A DNA stretch of 64,000 bases from Roseivirga sp. (GCA_021404565.1 JAAWWF010000004.1:1-64000), one strand, 5' to 3'. Shown: positions 24,890 through 34,572, counted from the stretch's first letter. Numbers and translations are program-made. The notes: generated by a model from the sequence alone, not told the origin.

Positions 24890-26241
24890 TTTCTTCTTTT
24901 CCCTCCCTTGGTACGGGGTTTCTTGTACTTTTTGGCCATCTCTCTACGATAAGAACCTCCCTGGTTTTCCTTCTGATTCTTTTCCTTTTTCTCGTGAAAC
25001 GCTGGTCCGGGAGTATATGTTTTTGAAACCTTGTGAGCACTGTTGATTTCCTTGTCTTTAGGTCTTTCTTCAGGAATCAGGGTATTGGATATCTCTACCT
25101 GAGAAGGAAAATCCTTGAGCGGGATTTTGTAATCCATCAAAGCCTCAATGGCCTCTTTTTCTTCAGATTCCTTAGGGCTGAAGAAAAGGATGGATGTTCC
25201 CTGCTGTTCCGCTCGCCCCGTTCTGCCTATACGGTGCATGTAGTTTTCAGGGTAAGAGGGCACGTCAAAGTTAATTACGTGACTCACCTGGTCGAAGTCG
25301 AGCCCGCGACCAATCACATCCGTGGCGAGAAGGATGCGATGTCGGCCATCATCAAAGTCTTCAATGGCCCTGATTCTGAAGTTCTGACTTTTGTTGGAGT
25401 GGATAATGGCAAGTTCTGATCCGTGCCTCGGAAGCAGGGTTTCGTGAAGGCGATCAGCGATTTTTTTGCTGGCCACAAATACCAGAACCTTTTTATATAC
25501 CTGCTTATCAGATAATAGAAAGCTGAGCAGATTGGCCTTGGTATGGAAGTTTTGAGCGGGATAAGCCAGTTGAGTAATGCTGTCCAGCCGGGTTCCACTG
25601 AGCGCGATTGAGATTTTGGCTGCATTGGTGAAATAGTCAGTGATCAATTCGTCTACTTCCTCGGTCATGGTAGCAGAGAACATGATGTTTTGCCTGCGCT
25701 CCGGCAATAATTCAAATATGTTCTGAAGCTGAAAGCGAAAGCCCTGATCCAGCATTACATCGACCTCATCTATCACCAGCTTATTGATTGATTTGAGCTG
25801 AAGCAGGCGGTTGAGGGCCAGGTCGTAAAGTCTGCCCGGAGTAGCCACCAGTATATCCACGCCCTGGGCAACCTCCTGGCCCTGGGTGTTAATATTGGTA
25901 CCTCCATAAACGCCCAAAATACGCACCGACATGTACTCTGTAAGCAATTGAGCCTGTTCTACCACCTGCAGCACCAGTTCACGAGTAGGTACCAGAATCA
26001 GTATTCTGGGGTTTACCTGCTTTGAGAACTTCAAATCTCTTAAGAGTGGTAGCAGGTAGGCGAAAGTCTTTCCCGTACCTGTCTGGGCAATACCCACCAG
26101 GTCTTTACCCGATAGCACTACCGGAAAGGCTTCAGACTGAATAGGGGTAGGCGTATCGAAGGAAAGATCAGCCAGGGCATTGTTCAGCTGCTTCGATAAG
26201 TTCAGGTCTTCAAAACGGGTCATGGTAACAGATTTCGACAA
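24886..26241 (-). CDS. DEAD-box RNA helicase
   Basis: This 451-residue ATP-dependent RNA helicase has all the main motifs: Q motif with PTPIQ, motif I AQTGTGKT (52-59), PTREL, motif II DEVD (158-161, V replacing A), SAT, and HRIGRTGR. The tail after ~375 is lysine-rich and disordered (SYRREMAKKYKKPRTKGGKR), typical of RNA-binding tails of RhlE-like helicases. The likely role is ribosome assembly or cold adaptation. It is co-translated with the downstream esterase. Confidence 0.93.
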   Translation of the reverse strand: MSKSVTMTRFEDLNLSKQLNNALADLSFDTPTPIQSEAFPVVLSGKDLVGIAQTGTGKTFAYLLPLLRDLKFSKQVNPRILILVPTRELVLQVVEQAQLLTEYMSVRILGVYGGTNINTQGQEVAQGVDILVATPGRLYDLALNRLLQLKSINKLVIDEVDVMLDQGFRFQLQNIFELLPERRQNIMFSATMTEEVDELITDYFTNAAKISIALSGTRLDSITQLAYPAQNFHTKANLLSFLLSDKQVYKKVLVFVASKKIADRLHETLLPRHGSELAIIHSNKSQNFRIRAIEDFDDGRHRILLATDVIGRGLDFDQVSHVINFDVPSYPENYMHRIGRTGRAEQQGTSILFFSPKESEEKEAIEALMDYKIPLKDFPSQVEISNTLIPEERPKDKEINSAHKVSKTYTPGPAFHEKKEKNQKENQGGSYRREMAKKYKKPRTKGGKRRK

Positions 26242-26312
26242 AGGTAATCGATCTGTATTTATGAAGGCTTACCTAATCTGGATTCTTATAAAGGGCTTCG
26301 GGTTATCAGAAG

Positions 26313-26458
26313 AAGAGCTTGTCTCAATAGTAAATTTTCCGTCATGCTAAACTCGCCTGCCTGCTTCAAGCAGGTTTCAGTATCTCTAAATATCTGGTAT
26401 TTGAGATTCTGAAATAAATTCAGAATGACTGGTTTTATAGCTTTTGAGACAAACTCTT
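26313..26458. repeat. MITE-like element with terminal inverted repeats, containing repeat copy 2
   Basis: aagagcttgtctcaatag (26313-26330) and the reverse complement of 26441-26458 (aagagtttgtctcaaaag) match at 16 of 18 positions, bounding 146 bases without coding capacity. Inside (26341-26429) lies a decayed version of the double-hairpin repeat seen at 3802-3875, including ATTCTGAA-ATAAA-TTCAGAAT. It may also act as terminator sequence for the neighbouring transcripts. Confidence 0.55.
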
Positions 26459-26467
26459 TATTAAGTG

Positions 26468-27157
26468 TTACGATTCTTTCTCGGGCGACATCATTTTATA
26501 AACGACTCCGGCCAGAATAGCTCCTACGATGGGCGCTACCCAAAACAGCCATAATTGACCCAGGGCCCAATCGCCAGCAAAAACAGCCTGACTTGTACTA
26601 CGTGCGGGGTTCACGGAGGTATTGGTCACTGGGATACTAATGAGGTGAATCAGTGTCAGTCCCAGTCCAATGGCGAGTCCGGCAAAGCCCTTTGGCGCTT
26701 TAGAGTGCGTGGCGCCCAGGATGATGATCAAAAACATAAAGGTCATAACCACCTCTGTCACCAGGGCAGACATCATGTTGTAACCGTCTGGGGAGTGCTC
26801 GCCATAGCCATTTGCAGCAAAGCTACCAATGTCAAATCCGGGCTTACCGCTTACAATGATGTAGAGAATGGCAGCTCCGGCAACTCCACCCAGCACTTGT
26901 GCGAGAATGTAGGTGAGTAGTTCTTTTTTATCGAAGCGACCACCTGCCCAAAGTCCGATAGAAACGGCAGGGTTGAGATGACAGCCTGAGACATGCCCAA
27001 TCGCATAGGCCATGGTAACTACGGTAAGCCCGAAAGCAATGGCAACGCCTACAAATCCGATACCCAATTCAGGGTAGCCTGCTGCCAGTACAGCGCTACC
27101 GCAGCCGCCCAGCACAAGCCATAAGGTGCCGACAAATTCAGCAACTAGTTTTTTCAT
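26468..27157 (-). CDS. aqpZ: Aquaporin Z-type water channel
   Basis: This 229-residue six-helix major intrinsic protein has the two half-membrane NPA signatures: N62-P-A in HLNPAVSIG and N183-P-A-R186 in [12 protein letters not shown]. The R186 after the second NPA is the selectivity-filter arginine. The short loops and the N-terminus [21 protein letters not shown] match AqpZ rather than glycerol channels. It is located in the inner membrane. Confidence 0.94.
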   Translation of the reverse strand: MKKLVAEFVGTLWLVLGGCGSAVLAAGYPELGIGFVGVAIAFGLTVVTMAYAIGHVSGCHLNPAVSIGLWAGGRFDKKELLTYILAQVLGGVAGAAILYIIVSGKPGFDIGSFAANGYGEHSPDGYNMMSALVTEVVMTFMFLIIILGATHSKAPKGFAGLAIGLGLTLIHLISIPVTNTSVNPARSTSQAVFAGDWALGQLWLFWVAPIVGAILAGVVYKMMSPEKES

Positions 27158-27276
27158 AAGTTTTTAATTAAGGTTGAAAAAATGAGCAGAAACGAATCCC
27201 TGCATTCCTCAATATAACTAAAACTTGCTGATTCAGAGTGGTTTAACTCAGGTGGTTGTTGACTTAAGCAGTTGAC

Positions 27277-29949
27277 TTATTCATTTTTGAGATGCCTGAT
27301 GGGATTGATTCGGGCGGCTTTGAATGATTGATAGCCTACAGTACACCAGGTTACTATAAGGATAAGCCCACCGGCTAAAATAAAGGTCAGGGGGCTGAGG
27401 ACTATGCGGTAGGCGAAGTCGTTGAGCCAGTTTTCCATGGCATACCAGCCGACTGGAAATGCCAGCAGAAACGCCAGTAGCACCATAGCCGAAAAGTTTT
27501 TAAAGAGCAATTTCAGAATCGTACTCACGCTGGCACCCACCACTTTTCTAATACCAATTTCTTTAGCCCTCAGACTGACGGTATAGGCGGAAAGGGCAAA
27601 CAGGCCGATGATCGAAATAAATATGCTGAGACCGGAGAAGATAGAAAATACCTGACTGGTGTGGCGCTCGGTTTTATAACGGTTGTCCAAAACCTGATCG
27701 AGGAACCTGAAGTTGAATGGCAGATCGGGCAATAGTGTTTGCCACTTTTCCTCTATAGCTTGAGCACCCGCCCTGGTCATTCCTGTATTGAGCCTTGCCG
27801 CAATCACCCACATGCGTTCTGCGTAAAGCTCATTGCTGAGCATGACCAGAGGCCCGATTTCATCATGTAGTGATTGATAATGAAAGTCTTTTACAATTCC
27901 TTTTATGGTATAATAGGTCTTGATGGTAGCACCTTTCTCCTGGTTTACCATGGCTACTTTTTTGCCAATAGGATCATCGAGGCCCAGCCTCTTCAGAGCT
28001 GTTTCATTAAGCAGGATCATACTGGAATCTGTAGTGCTCTGCGAAAAGAGGGCGCCATCAATGAGTTCAAGTCCCATCACCTCCGCAAAGCCATCACCGA
28101 GTACGACACTTGCCATGTTAAGTTCCTGGTCTGAACCTTCGGTTTCATAATCTTCCATCTGGGTACCTCTGAACCCCTGGAGCCACATGGTGCCGGCTGC
28201 TGCCTTTACCTGCGGTAGATTTTTGATCTCGTTGAGAAAGGGCTTTGCGAAATTCCCTTTTCGGTCGAAGGTCCCTTCAATCACCATCAACTGCTCCTTA
28301 TCGAAGCCAAGGTCTTTACTGGCCAGGAAATCTACTTGCTTTTGAATGACCAGTGTGCAGGTGATCAGTATTATGGCGATCCAGAATTGAAAGACGACCA
28401 GACCATTTCTCAGCCACTTGCCCTTGTTTTGAGTGGAGAAATTGCCTTTGAGCACTGCGATCGGTTTAAAGGATGAGAGCGCGAAGGCGGGGTAAATCCC
28501 GGCAAGAAGTCCCACCAGAATTCCGGCTACTATTAAACCGGTAATTGAGATGATGTCGGGATTCAGTATAAGCTGTTTGTTTGTGAGCTCATTGAAATAG
28601 GATAGGGCCAGTAATACTAAGCCCAAAGCGATAAAAAGACTGATAAAACTAAGTATGAGTGACTCTGTCAAAAATTGAGCAACCAGCTGCGTGCGATGGG
28701 AACCCATAACCTTGCGTACACCTACTTCAAGGGCCCGTTCGGTGGAACGAGCTGTTGCGAGATTGATGAAATTGACACAAGCGATGCAGAAAATAAGCAC
28801 GGCAATGGCAAGCATGATCCTTACCGTAACGATGCTTCCTCCCGCTTTCATACCTCCGAAATCAGCCGAATCCAGGTGTATGGAAGTAAGTGGTTTGAGC
28901 TTATAGGTAAATCCGTTACCGGCTGCCTGATAAGCCTCCCATGAAAGCTGGTTGATGCGTTCAATTTCGGCCGACATGTGGGTTTTCACCATCTCAGGAA
29001 ATTTTGCTTCCAGTTGAGCCGCTTTGGCTTGAGGGTGAAGTCGTAAATAAAGGTGTGTGTATTTTAAAGTGAAATTCTCCTGATTGAACCAGGTCACAGA
29101 GCTGGATGACACCAGATAGCTGAATTTGAGGTGTGAATTCTCAGGAGGGTCTTCGCAAATACCAGTCACCACAGATTTTTTTTCTGCAGCAGATATAAAT
29201 TGTCCCAGAGGGTTTGTCTCACCGAATAAACGCCTGGCAGTGCTCTCTGTTAAAACTATAGAATTGGGTTCTTTTAGGGCATTTTTAGGGTCACCGGCCA
29301 GCATGCGCAAACCAAAGACGGATAGAAACTGATTGTCAGCTATCAAAGCGTTGTCTTCCAGAAAATTCAGCCTCTGGCCCTGTTCATTATTCACCCAAAC
29401 CTGCTGGCCACCATAGGGGCCGGAAAAGGCTGTGGCATCGGCCACGTCCGGAAAGTCCTGCGGAATCGTACGAGCAAAGCTGTAGGGCACATAACGCCTC
29501 GTAGTCGTTCCTTCCGGAGTTTTACGCTCCTCCACAAGCTTAAAAATCTGATCGGCATTGGGAATGGACTTATCGTAAGAAAACTCGTCCTGAACATAGA
29601 GGAGTACCAACAAGGTGCTGGCAATACCCAGAGATAAACCCAGGGAATTCACTATGCTGTACTCTTTTCGTTTGATCAGCGTGCGAATGGCTGATTTCAG
29701 GTTACTCTTCCATAAGCCGGTTGAGCTGAGCCCGCTTATAGGGGAGAAGGATCTGAGGATACCCGGACGGAAGAGCTGAAGCAGGTCATTAAAGAGTAGC
29801 CATTTCGCCTTTGCAATGCCTTTTGCTTCCTTGTTTTCTTCAAAGGACTCGATGAGGTCACCTTCGATATCAGCATGGTATTCGGGTTTGCAAAACCACT
29901 TCAACAGCCTCAAAGCAAAGAGGGGAGGTCTTTTCTTATCTCTGTTCAC
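27277..29949 (-). CDS. FtsX/MacB-type ABC transporter permease (PadR-linked)
   Basis: This 890-residue permease has two FtsX halves and two MacB-PCD periplasmic domains. A cytoplasmic prefix (1-70) is followed by TM1 after IRTLIKRKEYSIVNSLGLSLG and a first FtsX core at ~375-500 (RSTERALEVGVRKVMGSHRTQ). The repeat core lies near 760-885 (LRAKEIGIRKVVGASVSTIL). The start codon is GTG at 29949, directly abutting the stop of the padR-like gene at 29950. No ATPase gene is adjacent. Such permeases probably use an ATPase encoded elsewhere and move lipids, peptides or drugs; the substrate is unknown. Confidence 0.9.
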   Translation of the reverse strand: MNRDKKRPPLFALRLLKWFCKPEYHADIEGDLIESFEENKEAKGIAKAKWLLFNDLLQLFRPGILRSFSPISGLSSTGLWKSNLKSAIRTLIKRKEYSIVNSLGLSLGIASTLLVLLYVQDEFSYDKSIPNADQIFKLVEERKTPEGTTTRRYVPYSFARTIPQDFPDVADATAFSGPYGGQQVWVNNEQGQRLNFLEDNALIADNQFLSVFGLRMLAGDPKNALKEPNSIVLTESTARRLFGETNPLGQFISAAEKKSVVTGICEDPPENSHLKFSYLVSSSSVTWFNQENFTLKYTHLYLRLHPQAKAAQLEAKFPEMVKTHMSAEIERINQLSWEAYQAAGNGFTYKLKPLTSIHLDSADFGGMKAGGSIVTVRIMLAIAVLIFCIACVNFINLATARSTERALEVGVRKVMGSHRTQLVAQFLTESLILSFISLFIALGLVLLALSYFNELTNKQLILNPDIISITGLIVAGILVGLLAGIYPAFALSSFKPIAVLKGNFSTQNKGKWLRNGLVVFQFWIAIILITCTLVIQKQVDFLASKDLGFDKEQLMVIEGTFDRKGNFAKPFLNEIKNLPQVKAAAGTMWLQGFRGTQMEDYETEGSDQELNMASVVLGDGFAEVMGLELIDGALFSQSTTDSSMILLNETALKRLGLDDPIGKKVAMVNQEKGATIKTYYTIKGIVKDFHYQSLHDEIGPLVMLSNELYAERMWVIAARLNTGMTRAGAQAIEEKWQTLLPDLPFNFRFLDQVLDNRYKTERHTSQVFSIFSGLSIFISIIGLFALSAYTVSLRAKEIGIRKVVGASVSTILKLLFKNFSAMVLLAFLLAFPVGWYAMENWLNDFAYRIVLSPLTFILAGGLILIVTWCTVGYQSFKAARINPIRHLKNE

Positions 29950-30282
29950 TTAATCGAGGTTTAGTACAAGGTTGGGCAGTGCTTCCCAGAGTGAATTGCG
30001 CGTTTCACGGGTATGGGCAATGGTCTTTTTACCATAAGGAGTTATGGTGAAATAGAGCTTTGGCCTGCCTCCGCGTTTTTCAGTCTTTTCTCCATGATTG
30101 GATTTTAGATAGCCCTTTTCTTCCATCCTGCGTAAGGTGATTTGCAGGGCTCCAACGCTTACGGTACGCCCCAGTCTTTCTTCAATCTCTTTACGAATGG
30201 TAACACCATAAGCATTGCCATGTAGTATACCCACGGTGAGCAATACTACTTCTTCAAATTCACCAATCTGAAATTTCCCCAT
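29950..30282 (-). CDS. PadR-family transcriptional regulator
   Basis: This 110-residue winged-helix repressor starts at MGKFQIGEFEEVVLLTVGIL. A longer frame from 30309 would translate the operator palindrome and is rejected. Features are GNAYGVTIRKEIEERLGRTVSVGALQ (two helices, HTH) and the wing LKSNHGEKTEKRGGRPKLYF. PadR proteins usually repress an adjacent gene until a ligand binds. It probably controls itself and the abutting permease through the palindrome at 30299. Confidence 0.9.
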   Translation of the reverse strand: MGKFQIGEFEEVVLLTVGILHGNAYGVTIRKEIEERLGRTVSVGALQITLRRMEEKGYLKSNHGEKTEKRGGRPKLYFTITPYGKKTIAHTRETRNSLWEALPNLVLNLD

Positions 30283-30298
30283 AGTTAATACTAAAATG

Positions 30299-30341
30299 TA
30301 GTATTGCAATACTAGTGAATAGTGGTAATTAAAACAATATT
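30299..30341 (-). promoter_or_regulatory. PadR operator palindrome overlapping a Bacteroidota-type promoter
   Basis: TAGTATTGCAATACTA (30299-30314) is a perfect 16-bp palindrome 16 bases upstream of the padR ATG. On the minus strand the preceding TTG stands 20 bases before TAGTATTG, a near match to the Bacteroidota -33 TTG / -7 TAnnTTTG promoter. The operator thus covers the -7 box, which would allow direct autorepression. Binding is inferred. Confidence 0.6.
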
Positions 30342-30396
30342 GTAGTGTTTGTTTTGTTGAAGGGATACTAAAGAGTAGGAGCCAGACCCAGAATGC

Positions 30397-32511
30397 CTAT
30401 TTTCTGGAGGCAAACTGTTTTTGTAGCTTTTCCATCAGCTGAATTTCAGGAAGAAACTGCCAGTCAAAAGACAGGGCCTGATTGGCCAGGTGCACATGAT
30501 GGTCCTGATCCAGTTTATATCCATCTGGTTTTTCAAGAATCCGGGTTTTAGCATATACCTTTTCTAAATTTGCTTTCACAGACCGGAATTTAGCAGGTAT
30601 CAATTGAAGGTTCTTGAGGGCTTCTTCCTCGCTCATTACCTCCGAGGGCAGGTCATACTGCTCCATGGCAATAAGTGTGTTGTAGGAAAACCTGATCAAC
30701 TCATTGACCTGTTCATATACTTCCAGACTATAGCTGTTTCTTTCGGTCTTCTGTTTCATTTCAGTGATTTGATCAGCAATGGAGTCACAGGTTGCCAGCA
30801 TTTCTTTAGCCAGAATAAGTTTCTCTGCATATTTCGATGCCCAGGTGCCTTTGTTATTCGGGTCAGGAACATCGATTAATGCCTTTGTCATTTTTCTAAC
30901 ATTGTTCCTGCTGACGCCTTTTTCCAGCAATACATTTTTCCATTGGCCGACAGGAGTTTCCAGCTTATCAATAAAGGCATAATCATCTCCTGACAAGACA
31001 TGACCAAAAGCCCTCTGTCTGTGAGCTTGCTTAAATTCCACTGCGCTTCGCTTTTCACCTGCCCAGCTATATTCTGCGAAAGCCATGATCCCTCTCATAT
31101 ACAACTCAAAATGGGGAGAATCATCATCCCAGAGCGTGAGAAGCAAACCATTAAGCCCCTTGTCGATGGAGGAGAGGGCGAAGGACTTTATGTTTTCGAT
31201 GTTACTTTGATTTTGGGGCATCAATACCCACCTGGTTTGCCCTGCGGTGGCACCCATCACCTGAAAACCGTTGGATGTAAACCAATCCATTGCCTTAAGA
31301 TTGCCGTATGTTCCGGGTTGCTGATAATTCCAGCGCATGTAAATGCAGTTTTTAGGAAAATGATCCAGAAATTCCACCAGGTTAGGCTCATTCTCTTCCC
31401 ATATTTTGTCCACCTCTTCTTTTGACATGTTGGGGTCAAACATCGGACGATAAACTCCCGCATGCTTTAGAGGCATATCATCCCAGAAGATCGGAATTCG
31501 ACCATGTTCTTCGGCAAACTGAGTTACTTTGTTCAGCCAGATCAGGTTCAGTTCCAGGGCAGATTTACCACTCCCGCGGCCAGTTGTGTGTACTTCATCC
31601 CCGCCTACATGAAGGTATTTACCATGAGGTGTTGCTTCCATGGCATCCCGGTAGAGGTCAAACTGAACTTCGTAGGTTTTCGGGTCCAGTGGATTAAATG
31701 CCCAGTCGCTTTCAGGGTTATCTCTCAAGTGCTTATAATTGTCATGTTTGAGAATAAAAGACGCATGACCCAAACCCTGCACCAGTGGACTTATTTCAAT
31801 GTTCCGGGCTTTTGCATAGTCGCTCAGCTTTTTCCATTCGTCAATGCTAAGTGCATCATCTGCTCCAATTTCAGGTTGACGTACATACTTTATTTTGTCC
31901 TCGACTTCGGCAATTATCGCATTCACCTTGTACTTGGCCAGTCGGTCCATTAAGCGATAATAGTAGTCGGTTTTCTCTCTGTGGTGTTTAATATCCAGGT
32001 GAACTGACCTGTAGGCTAGTTGAGGAAAGTCTTCGATGTGGCATAGAGGTAGATTCACCTGCTGATCTTTCGCATCTTCCATCAACTGCTCCAGACTCAT
32101 AAAGCCGTAAAGCAGACCAGCCTTGTCTTTTCCTACAATGTTGATTTTATGTTTTTCAATGTCAAGTGTGTAGCCTTCCGGTTTGATATCCAATGTTTCA
32201 TCAATCCTGAATTCGATCTGGGCTTCACGGGAAGAGGAGAGAATCAGTCCATTCAGTAAGCCGTTTAATGGTGGTAAATCGGAACCATCGGTTGAGGAGA
32301 AGTTTTTTATATCTCCATAACCCATGTCGCTTGCCCCTGAGGAGCTAAACGTATCTGGTTGGGGTAATAGTCGAAAAGCAACTTCCTCTTCATGAGGAGA
32401 TTGGCAGGTGAAAAGTAGCAGCAGGCAGACCGTAGAAAGAAGAATGGAAACTGACCCAATGGAGCTTGACTTTGTAGTTACCCGGGAGATCCATTGTGTA
32501 TCCTTATTCAT
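30397..32511 (-). CDS. Glycoside hydrolase family 20 beta-N-acetylhexosaminidase (lipoprotein)
   Basis: This 704-residue enzyme starts at MNKDTQWISRV; an in-frame ATG 13 codons upstream lies inside the end of the preceding gene's reading frame. The lipobox is LFTC in LLLLFTCQS. A GH20b-like domain precedes the TIM barrel with the catalytic pair D305-E306 in HVGGDEVHTTG. The enzyme should release terminal GlcNAc/GalNAc from glycans outside the inner membrane. The start lies five bases after the stop of a broken small gene on the same strand, so it was likely transcribed with it. Confidence 0.9.
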   Translation of the reverse strand: MNKDTQWISRVTTKSSSIGSVSILLSTVCLLLLFTCQSPHEEEVAFRLLPQPDTFSSSGASDMGYGDIKNFSSTDGSDLPPLNGLLNGLILSSSREAQIEFRIDETLDIKPEGYTLDIEKHKINIVGKDKAGLLYGFMSLEQLMEDAKDQQVNLPLCHIEDFPQLAYRSVHLDIKHHREKTDYYYRLMDRLAKYKVNAIIAEVEDKIKYVRQPEIGADDALSIDEWKKLSDYAKARNIEISPLVQGLGHASFILKHDNYKHLRDNPESDWAFNPLDPKTYEVQFDLYRDAMEATPHGKYLHVGGDEVHTTGRGSGKSALELNLIWLNKVTQFAEEHGRIPIFWDDMPLKHAGVYRPMFDPNMSKEEVDKIWEENEPNLVEFLDHFPKNCIYMRWNYQQPGTYGNLKAMDWFTSNGFQVMGATAGQTRWVLMPQNQSNIENIKSFALSSIDKGLNGLLLTLWDDDSPHFELYMRGIMAFAEYSWAGEKRSAVEFKQAHRQRAFGHVLSGDDYAFIDKLETPVGQWKNVLLEKGVSRNNVRKMTKALIDVPDPNNKGTWASKYAEKLILAKEMLATCDSIADQITEMKQKTERNSYSLEVYEQVNELIRFSYNTLIAMEQYDLPSEVMSEEEALKNLQLIPAKFRSVKANLEKVYAKTRILEKPDGYKLDQDHHVHLANQALSFDWQFLPEIQLMEKLQKQFASRK

Positions 32512-32515
32512 GCTC

Positions 32516-32899
32516 TTAAATATTTGGAGGTTTCCTGAATTGATTCTCAATTTCAGTAAACTTCTGTTTATCTGTTGACACTACATTGACCAGTTCAAAT
32601 TGGTGGTTATCTAAAACATCAAAATCAACCATAGAGAGGTATTCTTCTGCTATTGCCTTGTCGACTTTGATTTTACCTCCGCCAGCCCAATGCCGATCCT
32701 GACCGTTTTTCTTTATCCCGGAAATTCAGTATCCTTCGCCTGTTTCCAGGCCATGAAAATTCTCATTAAAATCTCCATGCTTATTTCTTTTAAATGCGTG
32801 ACCATTGAAGTAGACAGTTTTTCCGGATTTCGAATATTCCACCGCTCCAATCCATGCTTCACCGCGATCGCTTTGATCTGTCTTGTGCTCGATATACAT
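32516..32899 (-). pseudogene. Small conserved protein gene broken by TGA at a tryptophan position
   Basis: The frame MYIEHKTDQSDRGEAWIGAV continues through GKTVYFNGHAFKRNKHG to GLETGEGY, then TGA (32726-32728, codon 58), then ISGIKKNGQDRHWAGGGKIK to a TAA at 32516. Relatives known to me have Y-W-I-S-G here, so TGG has become TGA. The frame is otherwise intact (127 codons). It lies between the racemase-family gene and the GH20 gene. An in-frame ATG at 32938 could extend it by 13 codons. Confidence 0.68.
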
Positions 32900-32943
32900 G
32901 ATTTTCTTGTCCATAAGGGCCAGGTGCCAATTTATCAATGAAT

Positions 32944-33642
32944 TTAATCCTCAGTCATTCTCTTCACAATGCTTTGCACATGAATTTGGGTAGTATCGAA
33001 GACCTGGAGATTTGGGAAATCCTCTTGCTTGAGAATGAGCGGTAGCTCGGTGCCGCCCAGTATCAGTCCCTGAATATTGTCTGATTCAATTTGACCCTGC
33101 GCTATGGAAACGAGTCGCTTTTTCGTCTCCGGATTGATGTCATCAAACACCAGTTCGTTCATGTACTTATCATGGATATAGGCTTGCTGATTTTTGCCTG
33201 GAGCGATTATTTCAAGTCCATGAAGGCCTGCTTTTTTCTGATAAAAACCCTTACTCATGGTAGATTGGGTGCCAAATAAGCTTACTCTTTTCAAACCCTT
33301 GCCAGCCACATACTTACAGGTTTCTTTGACTATACTGATCAAAGGAATGTTTACTTTTTTTGCCAGCTCATCAAATACGATATGAGGGGTGTTGGAGGCG
33401 AGAACGGCCAAATTTGCACCAGCCTTTTCCAGCACTTGAACCCTGGCCTGTAAAAAAGCTACCAGGCCATCCAGATCCTCCTGAAACACATAATTCAGCA
33501 TTTTGGTCATGTTAATGCTGTGTAAGGTGATTTCAGGATAGTCTTTGGTATTCAATTTTTCCTGGTACTGGCTGATGATAGAGCGATAGTACTGAATGGT
33601 AGATTCAGGGCCTATACCCGCGATTATTCCCAACTTTTTCAT
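32944..33642 (-). CDS. Aspartate/glutamate racemase family protein
   Basis: This 232-residue protein has the two-domain racemase fold and the opening KKLGIIAGIGPESTIQYYRS. The two catalytic-cysteine positions of classical members are altered: S83 in LASNTPH and G197 in LILGGTELPL, whereas active enzymes have CNT and GCT. A recognised-looking subfamily with the GGTELPL motif exists, but its chemistry is uncertain to me. It is cytoplasmic and is followed on the same strand by the broken small gene. Confidence 0.8.
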   Translation of the reverse strand: MKKLGIIAGIGPESTIQYYRSIISQYQEKLNTKDYPEITLHSINMTKMLNYVFQEDLDGLVAFLQARVQVLEKAGANLAVLASNTPHIVFDELAKKVNIPLISIVKETCKYVAGKGLKRVSLFGTQSTMSKGFYQKKAGLHGLEIIAPGKNQQAYIHDKYMNELVFDDINPETKKRLVSIAQGQIESDNIQGLILGGTELPLILKQEDFPNLQVFDTTQIHVQSIVKRMTED

Positions 33643-33722
33643 GATGGTTAAAGGTAATCAAAGGTACTAGTCTATTTCAAGGCTTTTGACGGCTGGTGAA
33701 AATTCTCCGCAAGAGACAAAAA

Positions 33723-34439
33723 TCACCGCGAGCTGATCACTCTCTTACTTTCAACCGTAATTTCCGAACCCTCAGCCAGCATTACCGAAAGAGGCTTTTC
33801 CTTACTAAGGAAATCAAAGGCTTCTCCATAAACGGCCCCGAAATCGACATCGACATCAAAGCTCCTGACCTCATAGGCTTGCCACCTTGGGTGGGTGACT
33901 TCGTATTCATTACTTCGACTGCCATTGACCTGGGCATATCCCCAGTAGTGTTCGGTAATAAATTCCGTCTCGCTTCCCGCGGCTATGTCTTTGCATTCCG
34001 TAGAAGCGTTGACAGAAAAAGAATGCCATTTTGAGCTTTTCTTCCACTGATAGCTCACTTCCAGGGCTGACTCCTTTTCTAACCAGACGTGCTTCATCGG
34101 CATGGTTTCATAATTTTCACCATATACCGTATTCGCGACAAAGGTAAGAGCTGGTTTAGGCACAATCTCTTTGATAAAAACAACTCCCCGTTTCCATTCT
34201 CCGGCTTCCTTTCTCTTTACATAAAATCGCAGATTTACTTCCTCAAAGTTGATGTGGAAAGGTATTTTCATACCCAGCATGCGCGTATTCAGAAACATAA
34301 AACCTACCAGGCTCACATAAGCGTGATCATTCCACAGATCAAGTTCGGTACCGTAGGGCAGGTAGGGTTTAAGAATATCCGGATCAATGCTATAGTTGAC
34401 CAGGGCTAACTTTCGCCATTCTGCTTTTAGAAAACTCAT
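33723..34439 (-). CDS. YqjF family protein (DUF2071)
   Basis: This 238-residue cytoplasmic protein has the characteristic opening FLKAEWRKLALVNYSIDPDI and LKPYLPYGTELDLW, then YVSLVGFMFLNTRMLG and FEEVNLRFYVKRK. These match the DUF2071/COG3361 family, whose fold resembles acetoacetate decarboxylase. The function is unknown. It is divergent from the GPP34 gene. Confidence 0.87.
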   Translation of the reverse strand: MSFLKAEWRKLALVNYSIDPDILKPYLPYGTELDLWNDHAYVSLVGFMFLNTRMLGMKIPFHINFEEVNLRFYVKRKEAGEWKRGVVFIKEIVPKPALTFVANTVYGENYETMPMKHVWLEKESALEVSYQWKKSSKWHSFSVNASTECKDIAAGSETEFITEHYWGYAQVNGSRSNEYEVTHPRWQAYEVRSFDVDVDFGAVYGEAFDFLSKEKPLSVMLAEGSEITVESKRVISSR

Positions 34440-34572
34440 AGACTGTGATCTTTAATGCACATCGTGAACCCAGGACGATTATAATTCAATTGAACCAGAA
34501 CTAAAAAAGTACGACCTTTGGTCAGTCGGATCAGGTGTCACTTCAAGGCCTGTTTCGGTTAAAGAATCGGTC

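Noticed and set aside
30283-30309. Longer PadR start encoding MQYYILVLT
   Set aside because: These codons lie over the operator palindrome and are absent from the paralogous PadR. The ATG at 30282 aligns with the second PadR start.
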